In this document: in pieces, positions 17,397 through 25,294 of the stretch | Position numbering within the stretch: the first letter of the stretch is position 1 | Layout: the number at the start of each line of letters is the position of its first letter | From: Bipolaris cookei | Taxonomy: Eukaryota > Ascomycota > Dothideomycetes > Pleosporales > Pleosporaceae | Length of the DNA stretch: 25,294 bases | Assembly: GCA_002286855.1 (NCBI GenBank) | Contig: NRSV01000002.1 | Span: forward strand, 7,864-33,157 | Reading direction: 5' to 3' | Translations under genes and position numbers: made by a program | Notes under the pieces: model-generated | Database searches by the model: none | The model's input: the letters and a program-made list of their open reading frames with translations, nothing else | What the model was told of the DNA's origin: nothing

Positions 17397-19688
17397 TCAC
17401 TTCACCCTTCCCATGATCGGGTCAGGAGGTGCATCTTCCGCAATAGGGTCTGCAGCCTTCGCTTTGACTGCATTCAGCATGCCCCTATCGAAATCATCTC
17501 TGGTCCTTAACACGGCTTCAACCCAACTAATACTGACATCCCGGTAAGCAGACTTGAACTGCACATAAGCAAACTGTACTTGAGACTTGTCGCATTCAAG
17601 CAAGTTGAGGAATTCTTGCACAGCACGCCATCGCTGCATAATGTCTGCGCCCTGCTCTCCGTACGATCTGAAAAACTCAAACGCAGTCAGGAGATCGTCT
17701 TTCATCTTGGCCCCGAACTGATCGGTTCTCTTAAACTTTGCACCTTTGTTGCGTACGGCACCCAGATACTGTACTAGTAGCTCATCGGCAAGGGAGTCGA
17801 TAATCAGGTCACGCAGTGAGCGGTGAAGCTGTCCTTCGAATTCAGCGAGATAATCTCTGAAGGTTAAGATGATGGATGCCATGTCTGTCCTCGAGTACCA
17901 CTCCGGCGTAAAGAATTTAGTAAAGATGGGCTTGAAGTCCGTCAGGAAGATTAGCTCGCAAAAGGTTTGTATGCAGTGCGACGAAATGTCAATGTACCCG
18001 TTCTTGACTTCGTCCACATTCTTGGACAACTTGTCAATCATGTAATCTTGCGAAACAATGGGCGTTACTTCGCGTTCAAAGACACTCAAGAATGACGCGC
18101 GGCCGCTGCCGTCTAGATCGTCATCGATGCATATAATTTGGTCATTTGCGAGCGCAACGAGCCATTCTTGGAAGACGGGCACTCCATCCCCATCAAGCGT
18201 AGGATTGGCACCGATATATTTGGCCTTCTCTTCGTCTATGAGCTGAGTCCATATGCGCTGGCGTGAAATCAAAGCGCGGAACATGGCGTCTACCACGCCG
18301 TCGGCCACGTCAGGACGCTGACTGCTCGCTGCGACGCCAATGTTTTGGCTGAACAGTGTCCAAACATCTCCCAGCGACCTCGTTTGGTAGATGCCGTCGG
18401 GATTAATCTCATACGCAGATCTGTCCTGATCCAGGAAGCTTTTCCTGTCCTGGCTGTTGATGCGCTCCATGTATTGGTCCACTGCCTGGATGATGACTGA
18501 GCGATATGTGCGAATCAGCTCAGCACTGCGGTTATCAATAACGTGCGGTTGCAGCTGCTCTTCCGAGAAACCGAGCTTCTGCATTTTGGTGTAGTACTTG
18601 TCCACCCAGTTGATAACGCCGAGCAAGTACTGTGGTCCCAAGGCCTCGTCATCGGCGAAACTCATCAGGAAGTCGTGCATCTGCGTGTGGTAAATGTTGG
18701 TATAGGTCTCAAAAATCTTCCACTTCTTGGGCATCAGGTTAACCATGCCCAGCTTCACGGTGTTGAGGTTGTTGAAGTACCACTTGAAGTACTTTTCAAT
18801 TTTCTCTGGGTCCTCCATGAACTTCTGCCTCACTTCGTCCATTTGTGCCTTGCAAACATATTCAATCGACATGATGAACTTCTCCTTGTATCCACGAAGC
18901 TCCTTGGGGCCTTGAGCAATGGATTTGAAGCGCGAGGCAAGGTCCCCAAATTCTCTCTGAGCATCCTGCAAAGCCTTGATCTTCTTGTCCGTCTTCTCCT
19001 CCTCCTCAACGACAACAGCCAGGCGTACTACCATGCCATCGTTGCCAGCCTGGACCAGCTCAATCAAGTTTATGCAAGCCTCGCCAACATGCCTGTCAAA
19101 CCACTCGACGACGTCGTCTAATCGCGTAAAGAGGTCTTGTACTGTGACACCGCTTTCGAGGGTGAGGTTGTCGATGAGCTCAGTAGAGCTATCGCTGTTC
19201 TTGATCTGGCTTATAGCCTCGTCGCGGATGTCGCGCAGCTGCGTCAGGCCATAGTGTACCTGTAGTAGGTTGGGCTGATTGGCGGGATCTTGGGCATCCT
19301 CTTCCAGCAGCATCTCGAGGTTCTCCAGTCGCTGTGCGAAACTCTCAATGTCGTTTCGCATCTTCTCGACCGATTCAAAGTTCTTGTGTGTCTGGGCTAC
19401 CAGGTTGATGTGGGGAAAGTCCTGGATCATGTTCTGGGCCTCTGCACATAGCTTGTCAATCTTCATCATCTCCTCCTTGATCAGGTTGACTGTCCGCTGT
19501 CCCTCGGTAATGCTACTCATGCCCGATTGGGTCAGCTCCAGCTGCTCCTTGAGGCCATGGCGCAGCTGGCCATCGACAGCCGCCTTCTTGCGAGTGAATT
19601 CAGCCTTGAGGGCGGGGATCTTGTCGAGATCCTCTGGGTGTCGTAGCAGCTCAGCGAGCTTGACTGTCGCGGACTCGACATCGCCCAT
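17397..19688 (-). CDS. sec6: Exocyst complex component Sec6
   Basis: This single intronless frame of 763 residues is close to the usual length for fungal Sec6. The N-terminal ~150 residues are heptad-rich and predicted coiled coil (from ATVKLAELLRHPEDLDKIPA through the EDFPHINLVAQTHKNF-like stretch). The rest follows the Sec6 helical-bundle family (PF06046), including KYFKWYFNNLNTVKLGMVNL, PKKWKIFETYTNIYHTQMHD, and the C-terminal DLLTAFEFFRSYGE and RWRAVQEFLNLLE. Sec6 is a core subunit of the octameric exocyst, which tethers secretory vesicles to the plasma membrane before SNARE fusion, especially at hyphal tips. It is divergent from DPH3, whose ATG lies 296 bp away. Long open frames on the opposite strand (18543-19121, 19279-19890) are shadows. 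Confidence 0.95.
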   Translation of the reverse strand: MGDVESATVKLAELLRHPEDLDKIPALKAEFTRKKAAVDGQLRHGLKEQLELTQSGMSSITEGQRTVNLIKEEMMKIDKLCAEAQNMIQDFPHINLVAQTHKNFESVEKMRNDIESFAQRLENLEMLLEEDAQDPANQPNLLQVHYGLTQLRDIRDEAISQIKNSDSSTELIDNLTLESGVTVQDLFTRLDDVVEWFDRHVGEACINLIELVQAGNDGMVVRLAVVVEEEEKTDKKIKALQDAQREFGDLASRFKSIAQGPKELRGYKEKFIMSIEYVCKAQMDEVRQKFMEDPEKIEKYFKWYFNNLNTVKLGMVNLMPKKWKIFETYTNIYHTQMHDFLMSFADDEALGPQYLLGVINWVDKYYTKMQKLGFSEEQLQPHVIDNRSAELIRTYRSVIIQAVDQYMERINSQDRKSFLDQDRSAYEINPDGIYQTRSLGDVWTLFSQNIGVAASSQRPDVADGVVDAMFRALISRQRIWTQLIDEEKAKYIGANPTLDGDGVPVFQEWLVALANDQIICIDDDLDGSGRASFLSVFEREVTPIVSQDYMIDKLSKNVDEVKNGYIDISSHCIQTFCELIFLTDFKPIFTKFFTPEWYSRTDMASIILTFRDYLAEFEGQLHRSLRDLIIDSLADELLVQYLGAVRNKGAKFKRTDQFGAKMKDDLLTAFEFFRSYGEQGADIMQRWRAVQEFLNLLECDKSQVQFAYVQFKSAYRDVSISWVEAVLRTRDDFDRGMLNAVKAKAADPIAEDAPPDPIMGRVK

Positions 19689-19984
19689 GGTGCTGAGCGT
19701 TGGTGGATTGTGTCAGGTGTGCGCCCATGCCCATGATAGGGTGAAAGTCGCGGGCGGTACAGGCAGGCGGCAGACAGTGGGCGGCGGTTGCGGTCTTGTT
19801 GTATGGTGCGTGAAGTTACATGTGTGTCGTGTTCGTGTTGGGGTTCGGAGGTTCGAGGCGTGTGAATGGACGGCTGCAGTCAAGGCCTAGCGCGTCCGAG
19901 CCCAAGTTTCCATCCCCCAGTGCCCCCCTCCCCGCGCCACCATCACGTTGTCGTCGACAAGTTATACCACCCACAATAGAAGCC
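19689..19984. promoter_or_regulatory. Divergent promoter region of sec6 and dph3
   Basis: The 296-bp spacer lies between the two start codons. Near the DPH3 side it is pyrimidine-rich (CCCCCAGTGCCCCCCTCCCCG-like run around 19915-19937), as is common in fungal housekeeping promoters without a TATA box. Confidence 0.45.
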
Positions 19985-20288
19985 ATGGCTGACGAAGAGT
20001 TGAACCTCTACGACGAAATCGAAATTGAGGACTGTTTCTTCGACGAGACGCTGCAAATCTACCACCACCCATGTCCCTGCGGCGACCGTTTTGAGATTTC
20101 TATTTTCGACATGCGGGACGGCGATGATATTGCGCGCTGCCCCAGCTGCAGCCTGATGATTAGGATCATCTTCGACCCCGTATTTGCCGCCATTATTTCT
20201 TCTACATCTTGAGGTTGCTAACATTGCGCAGTCCGACCTGCCCCCGGAAAACGACGGTGCGCCGCAGAATGTTGCCATTGCCGCCTAG
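19985..20288 (+). CDS. dph3: Diphthamide biosynthesis protein 3 (CSL zinc finger), two exons
   Basis: Exon 1 is 19985-20179 and exon 2 is 20232-20288. The intron 20180-20231 (52 bp) begins GTATTT, has GCTAAC as branch point and ends GCGCAG, in phase 0. The spliced product is 83 residues, as expected for the family. It has YDEIEIEDCFFD, then the CSL zinc-finger cysteines Cys30, Cys32 (PCPCGD), Cys52 and Cys55 (CPSCSLMIRIIF), and ends SDLPPENDG..VAIAA. DPH3 (Kti11) carries a redox-active metal site and donates electrons to the Fe-S enzyme Dph1-Dph2 in the first step of diphthamide formation on elongation factor 2; it also works with Elongator. Reading through the intron would give a false C-terminus (VFAAIISSTS). 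An upstream in-frame start at 19820 is unlikely because the family starts at MADEE. Confidence 0.93.
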
Positions 20289-20509
20289 ACTTGCATCTTC
20301 TCACTCTACAGAACACCCGCGGAGACTTTGTCTTTTTGTTATTTCTGGCCTCATCCCTGCATGTATGGCATCACATATCACGGCGTTTGGAGCGACATGC
20401 GCGCATAACAATTTTAGACTTGTCGCTACTTGGCTATGGACTACCCATTCCAAAATGCACGGTCTGAGCGGCGGGCTGATGCAAATGTTAGTGGCGATTT
20501 TCTGCTCCA

Positions 20510-21179
20510 TCAGCGCGGAACCTCGTCATCAACGCTGACATCGACACCTAGCTCTTTCCTCAGAATCTCAGTGAGCGAGCTACCGTCTCGCAAATATACC
20601 CAGTCTCCAATACCGCATCCTTCTTTTTCGCCCATACCTTCTTGGGACACGACCCAGTCGAAACGCTTTGGTCCAGATATGGGGGAACTGAGCCAGATTT
20701 GCTTGTTTGGGGGTTGCTTGTTCAAGACAAATGTGTTGTTTTGGGATGTGACTTCGAGAACGCCAGACTGTTTATAGCCAAAAGCAAATTAGCAATTAAT
20801 TCAATGTCGGTGCATGTGCATAGCGTCGACATACTGAGTAATCCACCTCAATGGCCGGGTCGTTTTCTTGTGCCTCCTCAAGCCTCTGTTGCAGCTCGCT
20901 CAGGTAATGGTCTGCGCGCTCGTGGAACTCTTGCATTGAGATGTCGGTCGCTTTGACTGGCGTTTCTTGAGAAGGAATCTCCGGTGGCTTTGGGTCCTCG
21001 GAGTCAGGCATGATGCTCCGCAAGCCTGCGGATGCATGCAAGGGACGGAAGCATGTTGTGTTGGTAGTAGCTGGAGCTCTGCTGGCAATGACGCGACCAA
21101 CAGGCAATTGGTCGCGAAGCGGCGAGCGCAGGGCACGATGAGCGACTACGCTGGCGAAGCGAGTGGCTGCTGGTCTCAT
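20510..21179 (-). CDS. yfh1: Frataxin, mitochondrial iron-sulfur assembly protein (two exons)
   Basis: Exon 1 is 21179-20835 and exon 2 is 20767-20510. The intron 20768-20834 (67 bp, GTATGT donor, AACAG acceptor) is in phase 0. The 200-residue product starts with an Arg/Ala-rich, acid-free mitochondrial presequence (MRPAATRFASVVAHRALRSP). The frataxin fold follows: the acidic helix FHERADHYLSELQQRLEEAQ, then the sheet with SSGVLEVTSQNNTFVLNKQ and the hallmark KQIWLSSPISGPKRFDW, and the last helix LTEILRKELGV. Frataxin stimulates persulfide transfer in the ISCU/NFS1 Fe-S assembly complex in the mitochondrial matrix. I chose the ATG at 21179 because the longer reading from 21269 adds a presequence-unlike stretch. 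It converges with dph3 (221 bp apart) and diverges from the AP-3 sigma gene. Confidence 0.93.
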
Positions 21180-21419
21180 GATGAAATGTGAATTGGATTG
21201 TGTACGAGAAAGAGGAGTATAAGTACAGTAATAGTACAGTATAGCGTACAATGCTTCGTGATGGAGCAAGCGGCAGGAGCATGGACCCCCCCTCGTCCTG
21301 CTCGCCTACGTATGTGGTACTACTATGTGCAAACGTCCCCGCATCTGCAGTGGGCGGGGACTCTCACCAACCAACTGCCACGACTCACCCCCGACCGCAC
21401 CCCATCGCCCGTCGCCATC
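21180..21419. promoter_or_regulatory. Divergent promoter region of frataxin and AP-3 sigma genes
   Basis: The 240-bp spacer lies between the two start codons. Repeated GTACAGTA units occur near 21223-21242. No TATA box or known binding site stands out. Confidence 0.4.
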
Positions 21420-22152
21420 ATGATCAACGCCGTCCTAGTCTTCAACAATGCGGGACAGCCGCGGCTGACAAAATTCTATACCCAGTTGGTATGAGCACGT
21501 GACCTTTACCGTCACCTCCACCACCATCTGGCTGCTTGTGCGCGACTAAACCAACGACGCCTAGGAAACCAGCGTCCAGCAACGCCTCATCTCCGAAATC
21601 TTCACCCTCGTCGCCAACCGCCCTAATTCAGCATGTAACTTCTTGCCGTGAGCCACTATTCATGCCGCCTTTTTTGCCCTCCACGACCTGAGCTAATCCC
21701 GCTCCAGCCTTCCTCCGCTCCTCGCCAGCAGCTCCAAATCCTCGACTCCTAGCACCCCACACAATGACACGCCCTCACTCGTAACCTACCGCCACTACGC
21801 GACCCTGTACTTCATCGTCATTTCCACTTCTACCGAGTCGCCCCTCGCCCTTCTTGACCTTATTCAAGTCTTCGTACAGGCACTTGATGGCCTCTTTGAG
21901 AATGTATGCGAACTGGACCTCATCTTTAATTTCGAGACGTTGCATGCCACATTGGGCGAAATGATTGTCGGCGGCGTGGTCGTCGAGACACAGCTTGACA
22001 AGGTCATACAGGCAGTCAAAGCCCAAGGCAGAGTCGCAAAAAGACCAGTGAATGAAGGAAAGAATCTCGGCGGTGGGGGCGGCGGCGGCGTTATGGGCGG
22101 TCTCACATTCGCTGGGCTGGGCCGGGGAGATAGTATTTGGGCTGGACGTTGA
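21420..22152 (+). CDS. aps3: AP-3 adaptor complex subunit sigma (three exons)
   Basis: The exons are 21420-21488, 21565-21647 and 21708-22152. Intron 1 (76 bp) starts GTATGA, has ACTAAAC and ends CCTAG; intron 2 (60 bp) starts GTGAGC, has GCTAAT and ends TCCAG. The 198-residue product has the adaptin small-chain pattern: MINAVLVFNNAGQPRLTKFY, QQRLISEIFTLVANRP, then ACNFLP, YRHYATLYFIVI, ESPLALLDLIQVFVQALD, ENVCELDLIFNFETLHATLG and the AP-3-type IVGGVVVETQLDKVI. The combination fits sigma-3 better than sigma-1 or sigma-2. AP-3 sorts cargo from Golgi/endosomes to the vacuole. A Gly-rich run (seven Gly) lies near the C-terminus. Between YATLYF and CNFLP there is a Ser/Thr/Pro-rich insert of about 20 residues, as seen in fungal members. 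No single frame shows the whole gene. Confidence 0.92.
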
Positions 22153-22843
22153 AGAACAGGAAACTAGACCCTTTCTAATGCCTACTTTCAACCATCCAAA
22201 AAGCGACACCTTCCACCTTGGTATTATGCCGAGACTTTTTCTTATCGGATACGATTATAAGCCCGACTCGACGTTCGAGCCAAGTGTGCCTGAACACGTT
22301 TGCACCCTTTGGTGTTACTTTGTGTCCCTGAGGGGTTGCTTCTTTCTCGGGCACACAAGGTCAGGCGCTATTTACAATGTACCCTGAGTTTTGTTTCGAC
22401 CCTACCAGCGCAATGCTCCGACAGTGCATTTGCGTTGTTTCCGGCGGATTAATCTGGGGAGTTTTTCCGATCGGTCAGAAACCCGGTAAACGTCAGGGGT
22501 TCGGTACTTAATCGAAACCCAAGCGCCTAGAATCTTTGCCGAGCTAGGTTTAATGGAAACAAGCTTCAGTCTAATGAAGCCTAGTGCCTTAACATCTAAA
22601 GCCCCTTCATATACACCTTGCAACAGAGAACAAATGGAGAAGAATTGCTCCAATGAATAGCTACATGAGCTCATTTCCGCTCGTCCTGATTGCTGGAGTG
22701 TTTCACAGCGATACTAGGCATGCCGAACAAGCTTCCCTTGGCGCACGTACCTTCCTATTCACAACAAGATCTATAAGAGCCGCACTACTTCCACTGCCCT
22801 ATGAACCACAAAACTATACCTATATCTTTCTCAATCTAACACC
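22153..22843. promoter_or_regulatory. Intergenic region upstream of the CE1 esterase, with TATA box
   Basis: This 690-bp stretch has no supported gene. CTATAAGAG at 22771-22779 lies about 70 bp before the esterase ATG and is a plausible TATA box. CTGGGG at 22454-22459 fits the CreA carbon-repression consensus (SYGGRG), but single hexamers occur by chance. I see no clear GGCTAA xylanase-activator site. Confidence 0.45.
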
Positions 22844-23796
22844 ATGCGTTTCCTTTCTATCGTTTCCAGCCTTCTGTCCGTAGCCGCAGCCGCGACTATT
22901 GGTAAGCGTGCTGTCACTCCTGGTACCCTCTCCCAGGTTACCGGTTTTGACGCACCTACCAAGGCAGGCTTCTTCATCTATGTTCCCAAGAAGCTTGCTG
23001 CCTCGCCGGGTCTCATTGTTGCCATTCATTACTGTGGTGGTACAGCCCAGGCATACTACAACGGTAGCCCCTACAAAACCCTGTCTGAGCAGTATGGCTT
23101 CATTGTCGTCTACCCAAGCTCGCCTCAATCATGCTGGGATGTGAGCAGCAAGAAGACTCTCAGCCACAACGGTGGTGGAGACTCCAACACCATTGCCAAC
23201 ATGGCCAGGTGGACGATTAAGCAGTACAAGGTGGACACCAACAAGGTCTTTGTTACTGGTTCCAGCAGTGGTGCCATGATGACGGTACGCCATTACCCTT
23301 TGCGCTTCTCAAACCCCCTGTTACAGTACTGACGTCAACACAGAATGTTATGGCTGCAGCCTACCCTGATCTTTTCAAGGCTGCCATCGTTTACAACGGA
23401 GTACCAGCCGGTTGCTTCGCGTCCCCGTCCGGTGCTGTTGCTGCCTGGAACAGCGATTGCGCTCAGGGCAAGGTCATCAAGACACCTGCAGCGTGGGCCA
23501 AGATTGTGACCGACATGGACACTGGCTACTCCGGCCCACGCCCCAAGATGCAAATCTACCACGGCAATGTCGATACCACTCTCCGCCCCCAGAATTACCC
23601 GGAGACAATGAAGCAATGGGCCGGTGTTTTTGGCTACAACTACGACAAGCCCCAGAGCGTCCAGCAGAACACCCCTCAGAGCGCATTCACCAAGACCGTC
23701 TGGGGCCCCAATGTTCAGGGTATCCTTGCCGCTAACATTGGACACACCGTGCCCATCCGGGGCGCCGACGACATGAAGTTCTTTGGCTTTGCCTAA
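22844..23796 (+). CDS. Secreted carbohydrate esterase family 1 protein (acetylxylan / feruloyl esterase type), two exons
   Basis: Exon 1 is 22844-23284 and exon 2 is 23344-23796. The intron 23285-23343 (59 bp) starts GTACGC, has CTGAC and ends ACACAG, in phase 0. The 297-residue product has a signal peptide (MRFLSIVSSLLSVAAAA) and a dibasic KR site at 21-22 that may mark a propeptide end. The CE1 fold follows: YVPKKLAASPGLIVAIHYCG, QYGFIVVYPSS, CWDVSS, and the nucleophile GSSSGAMM with Ser141. Likely Asp224 (HGNVDTTL) and His281 (IGHTVP) complete the triad. There is no cellulose-binding module at the C-terminus. Such enzymes remove acetyl or feruloyl groups from xylan during plant cell-wall breakdown. 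Acetylxylan esterase is the more likely activity, but the split cannot be made by eye. Confidence 0.9.
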
Positions 23797-24171
23797 GAAT
23801 GTGCGCATTTGTCGCCATGTTCATCAAGAACAATGCTTCGGGGGAGAGTAAACAGGTTGTTTGACCGCATCACCGTGGACCCGTCATTTGGAATCTGCTC
23901 CCAAGAAGCTTTGACTGTAAATATTTATCGTTTTTCTGAATAGTTACTATATGCATTTGCTGCGTAAAATGGCTTTCAGCCCGTACATAGACCAAAATAT
24001 CAATTACCATGTTACAAAATACTTGTCTGATTTCATATTGATCCTGAATCTTGTACCGAGTGAAGCACGATATCAATATTATATACTATGGCCCCTTGGG
24101 TTCTGTAACAAAAATTCCACTAAGCATCATCCAGACTGTCAAAGCTAAACTTGCTACTAAGCTTCGGTATA

Positions 24172-24399
24172 CTAATCATCATCTGCTGATAATTGGCTCT
24201 CATACGCATTCATATTATGATACCGCACACACATCGACTCGCTACTTCCCCACGAAGTCCCTGGGTTTGACACGGACCTGTCGTAATACTCGTAAATATC
24301 ACGTTGCAAGCTCACACGGCGATACGCACTCGTACTGGTCGCACTATTATCGCATCGGCCGCGCCTCCACTCCTCGTACATCTCGTCATTGGCTGCGAA
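24172..24399 (-). CDS. Candidate 3' exon of an unrecognised gene
   Basis: A 75-codon frame from a possible acceptor (CTAATGTCTAG, ending at 24400) to a TAG at 24172 reads FAANDEMYEEWRRGR, then TSTSAYRRVSLQRDIYEYYD, and ends YESQLSADDD. The composition (charged, Tyr-rich, GAG/TAC codons) looks coding. The upstream partner is uncertain: the nearest GTGAGA donor would leave only a 35-bp intron, too short for a fungus. No domain recognised. Confidence 0.25.
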   Translation of the reverse strand, partial: FAANDEMYEEWRRGRCDNSATSTSAYRRVSLQRDIYEYYDRSVSNPGTSWGSSESMCVRYHNMNAYESQLSADDD

Positions 24400-24510
24400 C
24401 TAGACATTAGTGCTTTCCTCGTTACATTTCTCACCTCTGAAACTCTGACGCGGTGGTCATGGGGGAGACCCCGTGCCTGGAAGGGAGTTTGGCGGGGTGG
24501 GGGCGCGGAT

Positions 24511-24629
24511 GGGGTGGAGTAGGATAATGAGGAGGCGGAGGAGGAGGTAGAAAAAGAAGAGGAAGAAGTGGAGGGGAAAGAGGAGGAAGAAGAGGCTAAG
24601 GAGGAGAAGGAGGGCGGTAGGAGAAGATG
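24511..24629. repeat. Purine-rich (GGA/GAA)n tract
   Basis: About 120 bases are almost entirely A and G on the plus strand, built from GGAGGAGG and GAAGAAG triplets. On the minus strand this gives Ser/Pro-rich frames. Such tracts can form triplex DNA; here it is probably simple-sequence expansion. Confidence 0.7.
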
Positions 24630-24940
24630 CTTCTTAGCCAAGTGCCATTCCAGACGGGATTTTTCTTGGAGTCTTTTGAGACACCTGTATTCGTCGCTCG
24701 GAAGGCCGTGGGATGGTAGGCTGGGGTGTTGTAGGGGGGCATTGTGAGTGTGTGTATGTAGTGTGGATAGGATTGCGCCTGGTCTTTTTTCGTCTGGTAA
24801 CGTACATCCCTTAGTACCGGAACAACTGGTGTAGCGCAACACTGTTCTTTGAGCAAGTAGATAAGACGCAGAAAAATGCAATTAAAAATATCCACAACCT
24901 TTTGTAATCTTGACTCGCATAAATTCTACATAACGTAAAG

Positions 24941-24974
24941 CACCACCGAGCCGGACACACCACCGAGCCGGACA
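24941..24974. repeat. Perfect tandem 17-bp repeat next to a pogo-like start
   Basis: CACCACCGAGCCGGACA occurs twice head to tail (24941-24957, 24958-24974). It follows TA (24931-24932) and ACGTAAAG, which could be the terminal repeat of the transposon whose reading frame starts at 25013. Confidence 0.6.
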
Positions 24975-25012
24975 CTTTTTCTTGGCATCGCGAACATCAC
25001 TTGCAAAGTAAC

Positions 25013-25209
25013 ATGTCCCAACTACGTAAAGATACATTAACTCAGAGAGAAGGCAGAATTACTCTTGCTATTCAGGCCTATCGTACGGGCCAGTTTAAGA
25101 GCATTCGACGCGCTGCTGCTGTCTACAACGTTCCTTTTCAGCGGCTTTCTGATCGGCTTAACAAAATCACTTTTCGACCCCAGATATCTCCAAACTGCCG
25201 CAAACTAAC
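25013..25209 (+). pseudogene. N-terminal fragment of a second pogo-like transposase, cut by an LTR
   Basis: From ATG 25013 the frame reads MSQLRKDTLTQREGRITLAI, then AYRTGQFKSIRRAAAVYNVP and FQRLSDRLN, a psq-type helix-turn-helix as found at the N-terminus of fungal pogo/Fot1 transposases. Then comes PNCRKLT, the usual entry to the CENP-B-type domain, where the frame passes into the LTR at 25210 and stops. It is a different subfamily from the element at 11976-13654, whose N-terminus differs clearly. Confidence 0.72.
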
Positions 25210-25294
25210 TGTCAAAGTGTAGGGTGCTGCTTGTTCTACTATCGACTCAGAGGTAGAGGTCTCTGCCTTCTACTTGTCCGTAGTAGACTCAGAG
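25210..25294 (+). mobile_element. LTR (family L1), plus orientation, cut by the window edge
   Basis: The 85 bases from TGTCAAAGTG to the end are identical to 8620-8704. The left junction is with unrelated transposase sequence (CTAAC). The rest, and any retrotransposon body, lies outside the window. Confidence 0.8.

Larger units (their letters stand above)
23797..25012. other. Gene-poor region after the esterase gene
   Basis: The first ~370 bases are AT-rich 3' flank. A weak candidate exon (minus, 24399-24172) and a purine-rich tract (24511-24629) lie further on, then the start of another pogo-like element near 24933. Two overlapping minus-strand frames (24881-24312 and 24895-24596) are compositionally biased by the purine tract and are not accepted as genes. 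Confidence 0.45.

Noticed and set aside
18543..19121. Long plus-strand open frame (192 codons) inside sec6
   Set aside because: It is antisense to well-conserved Sec6 coding sequence and has no recognisable domain; it is a shadow of codon bias.
19279..19890. Plus-strand 203-codon open frame over the sec6 5' end
   Set aside because: Antisense shadow of the Sec6 N-terminal coiled coil running into the promoter; low-complexity Ser/Arg content.
19820..20212. A 130-residue version of DPH3
   Set aside because: The upstream extension is not family-like and the end reads through a clear 52-bp intron; the spliced 83-residue form matches the family.
21180..21269. N-terminal extension of frataxin from the ATG at 21269
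   Set aside because: The extra 30 residues do not resemble a mitochondrial presequence, while the ATG at 21179 begins a typical one.
14178..23796. A biosynthetic or other functional cluster of the seven right-hand genes
   Set aside because: Exocyst, diphthamide, Fe-S, AP-3 and secreted esterase functions do not form one pathway; there is no backbone enzyme, transporter or cluster regulator.
24312..24881. 189-codon minus-strand frame over the purine tract
   Set aside because: Most of it is Ser/Pro low complexity created by the purine-rich repeat; no convincing domain or start.

Overview
The window is nuclear DNA of a filamentous ascomycete. Pleosporales (Dothideomycetes) is the best guess, from the protein families and the DUF7580-type gene; the species cannot be named from sequence alone. 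Genes are compact, with 52-76 bp GT..AG introns and CTAAC/CTAAT-like branch points.

The left half (about 1-13,660) is a nest of mobile elements with a few damaged host genes inside it. In order: a LINE reverse-transcriptase fragment (minus strand, running off the left edge); a G-rich (GGGTN)n tract; a 3.1-kb hAT element (745-3879) with terminal inverted repeats and a perfect 8-bp target duplication; an uncharacterised repeat 'A' carrying a 256-bp solo LTR with a 5-bp target duplication; a hAT N-terminal (BED finger) fragment fused to an LTR whose middle is hAT-derived; a DUF7580/HeLo-like pseudogene (minus); a divergent host gene truncated by an inverted LTR; a second LINE RT fragment; a second copy of A plus hAT fragment plus LTR (9,554-11,538); and a 1.68-kb pogo/Fot1-type element (11976-13654) flanked by TA. 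All transposase genes here are broken by stops or frameshifts.

The right half (about 14,100-23,800) is an ordinary gene-rich block: a TAP-like serine hydrolase (+), a small GPI-anchored secreted protein (-), exocyst subunit Sec6 (-), DPH3 (+), frataxin (-), AP-3 sigma (+) and a secreted CE1 acetylxylan/feruloyl esterase-type enzyme (+). Sec6/DPH3 and frataxin/AP-3 sigma are divergent pairs sharing short promoters; DPH3 and frataxin converge. The last 1.5 kb is poor in genes: a purine-rich tract, one weak candidate exon, then the start of another pogo-like transposase cut by the same LTR family at the right edge.

I found no convincing new enzymatic or defence system. The most unusual observations are structural: an LTR whose interior is replaced by hAT coding sequence, a same-site hAT-LTR fusion present twice as direct repeats around two damaged accessory genes, and a solo LTR whose empty site survives in the sister copy.
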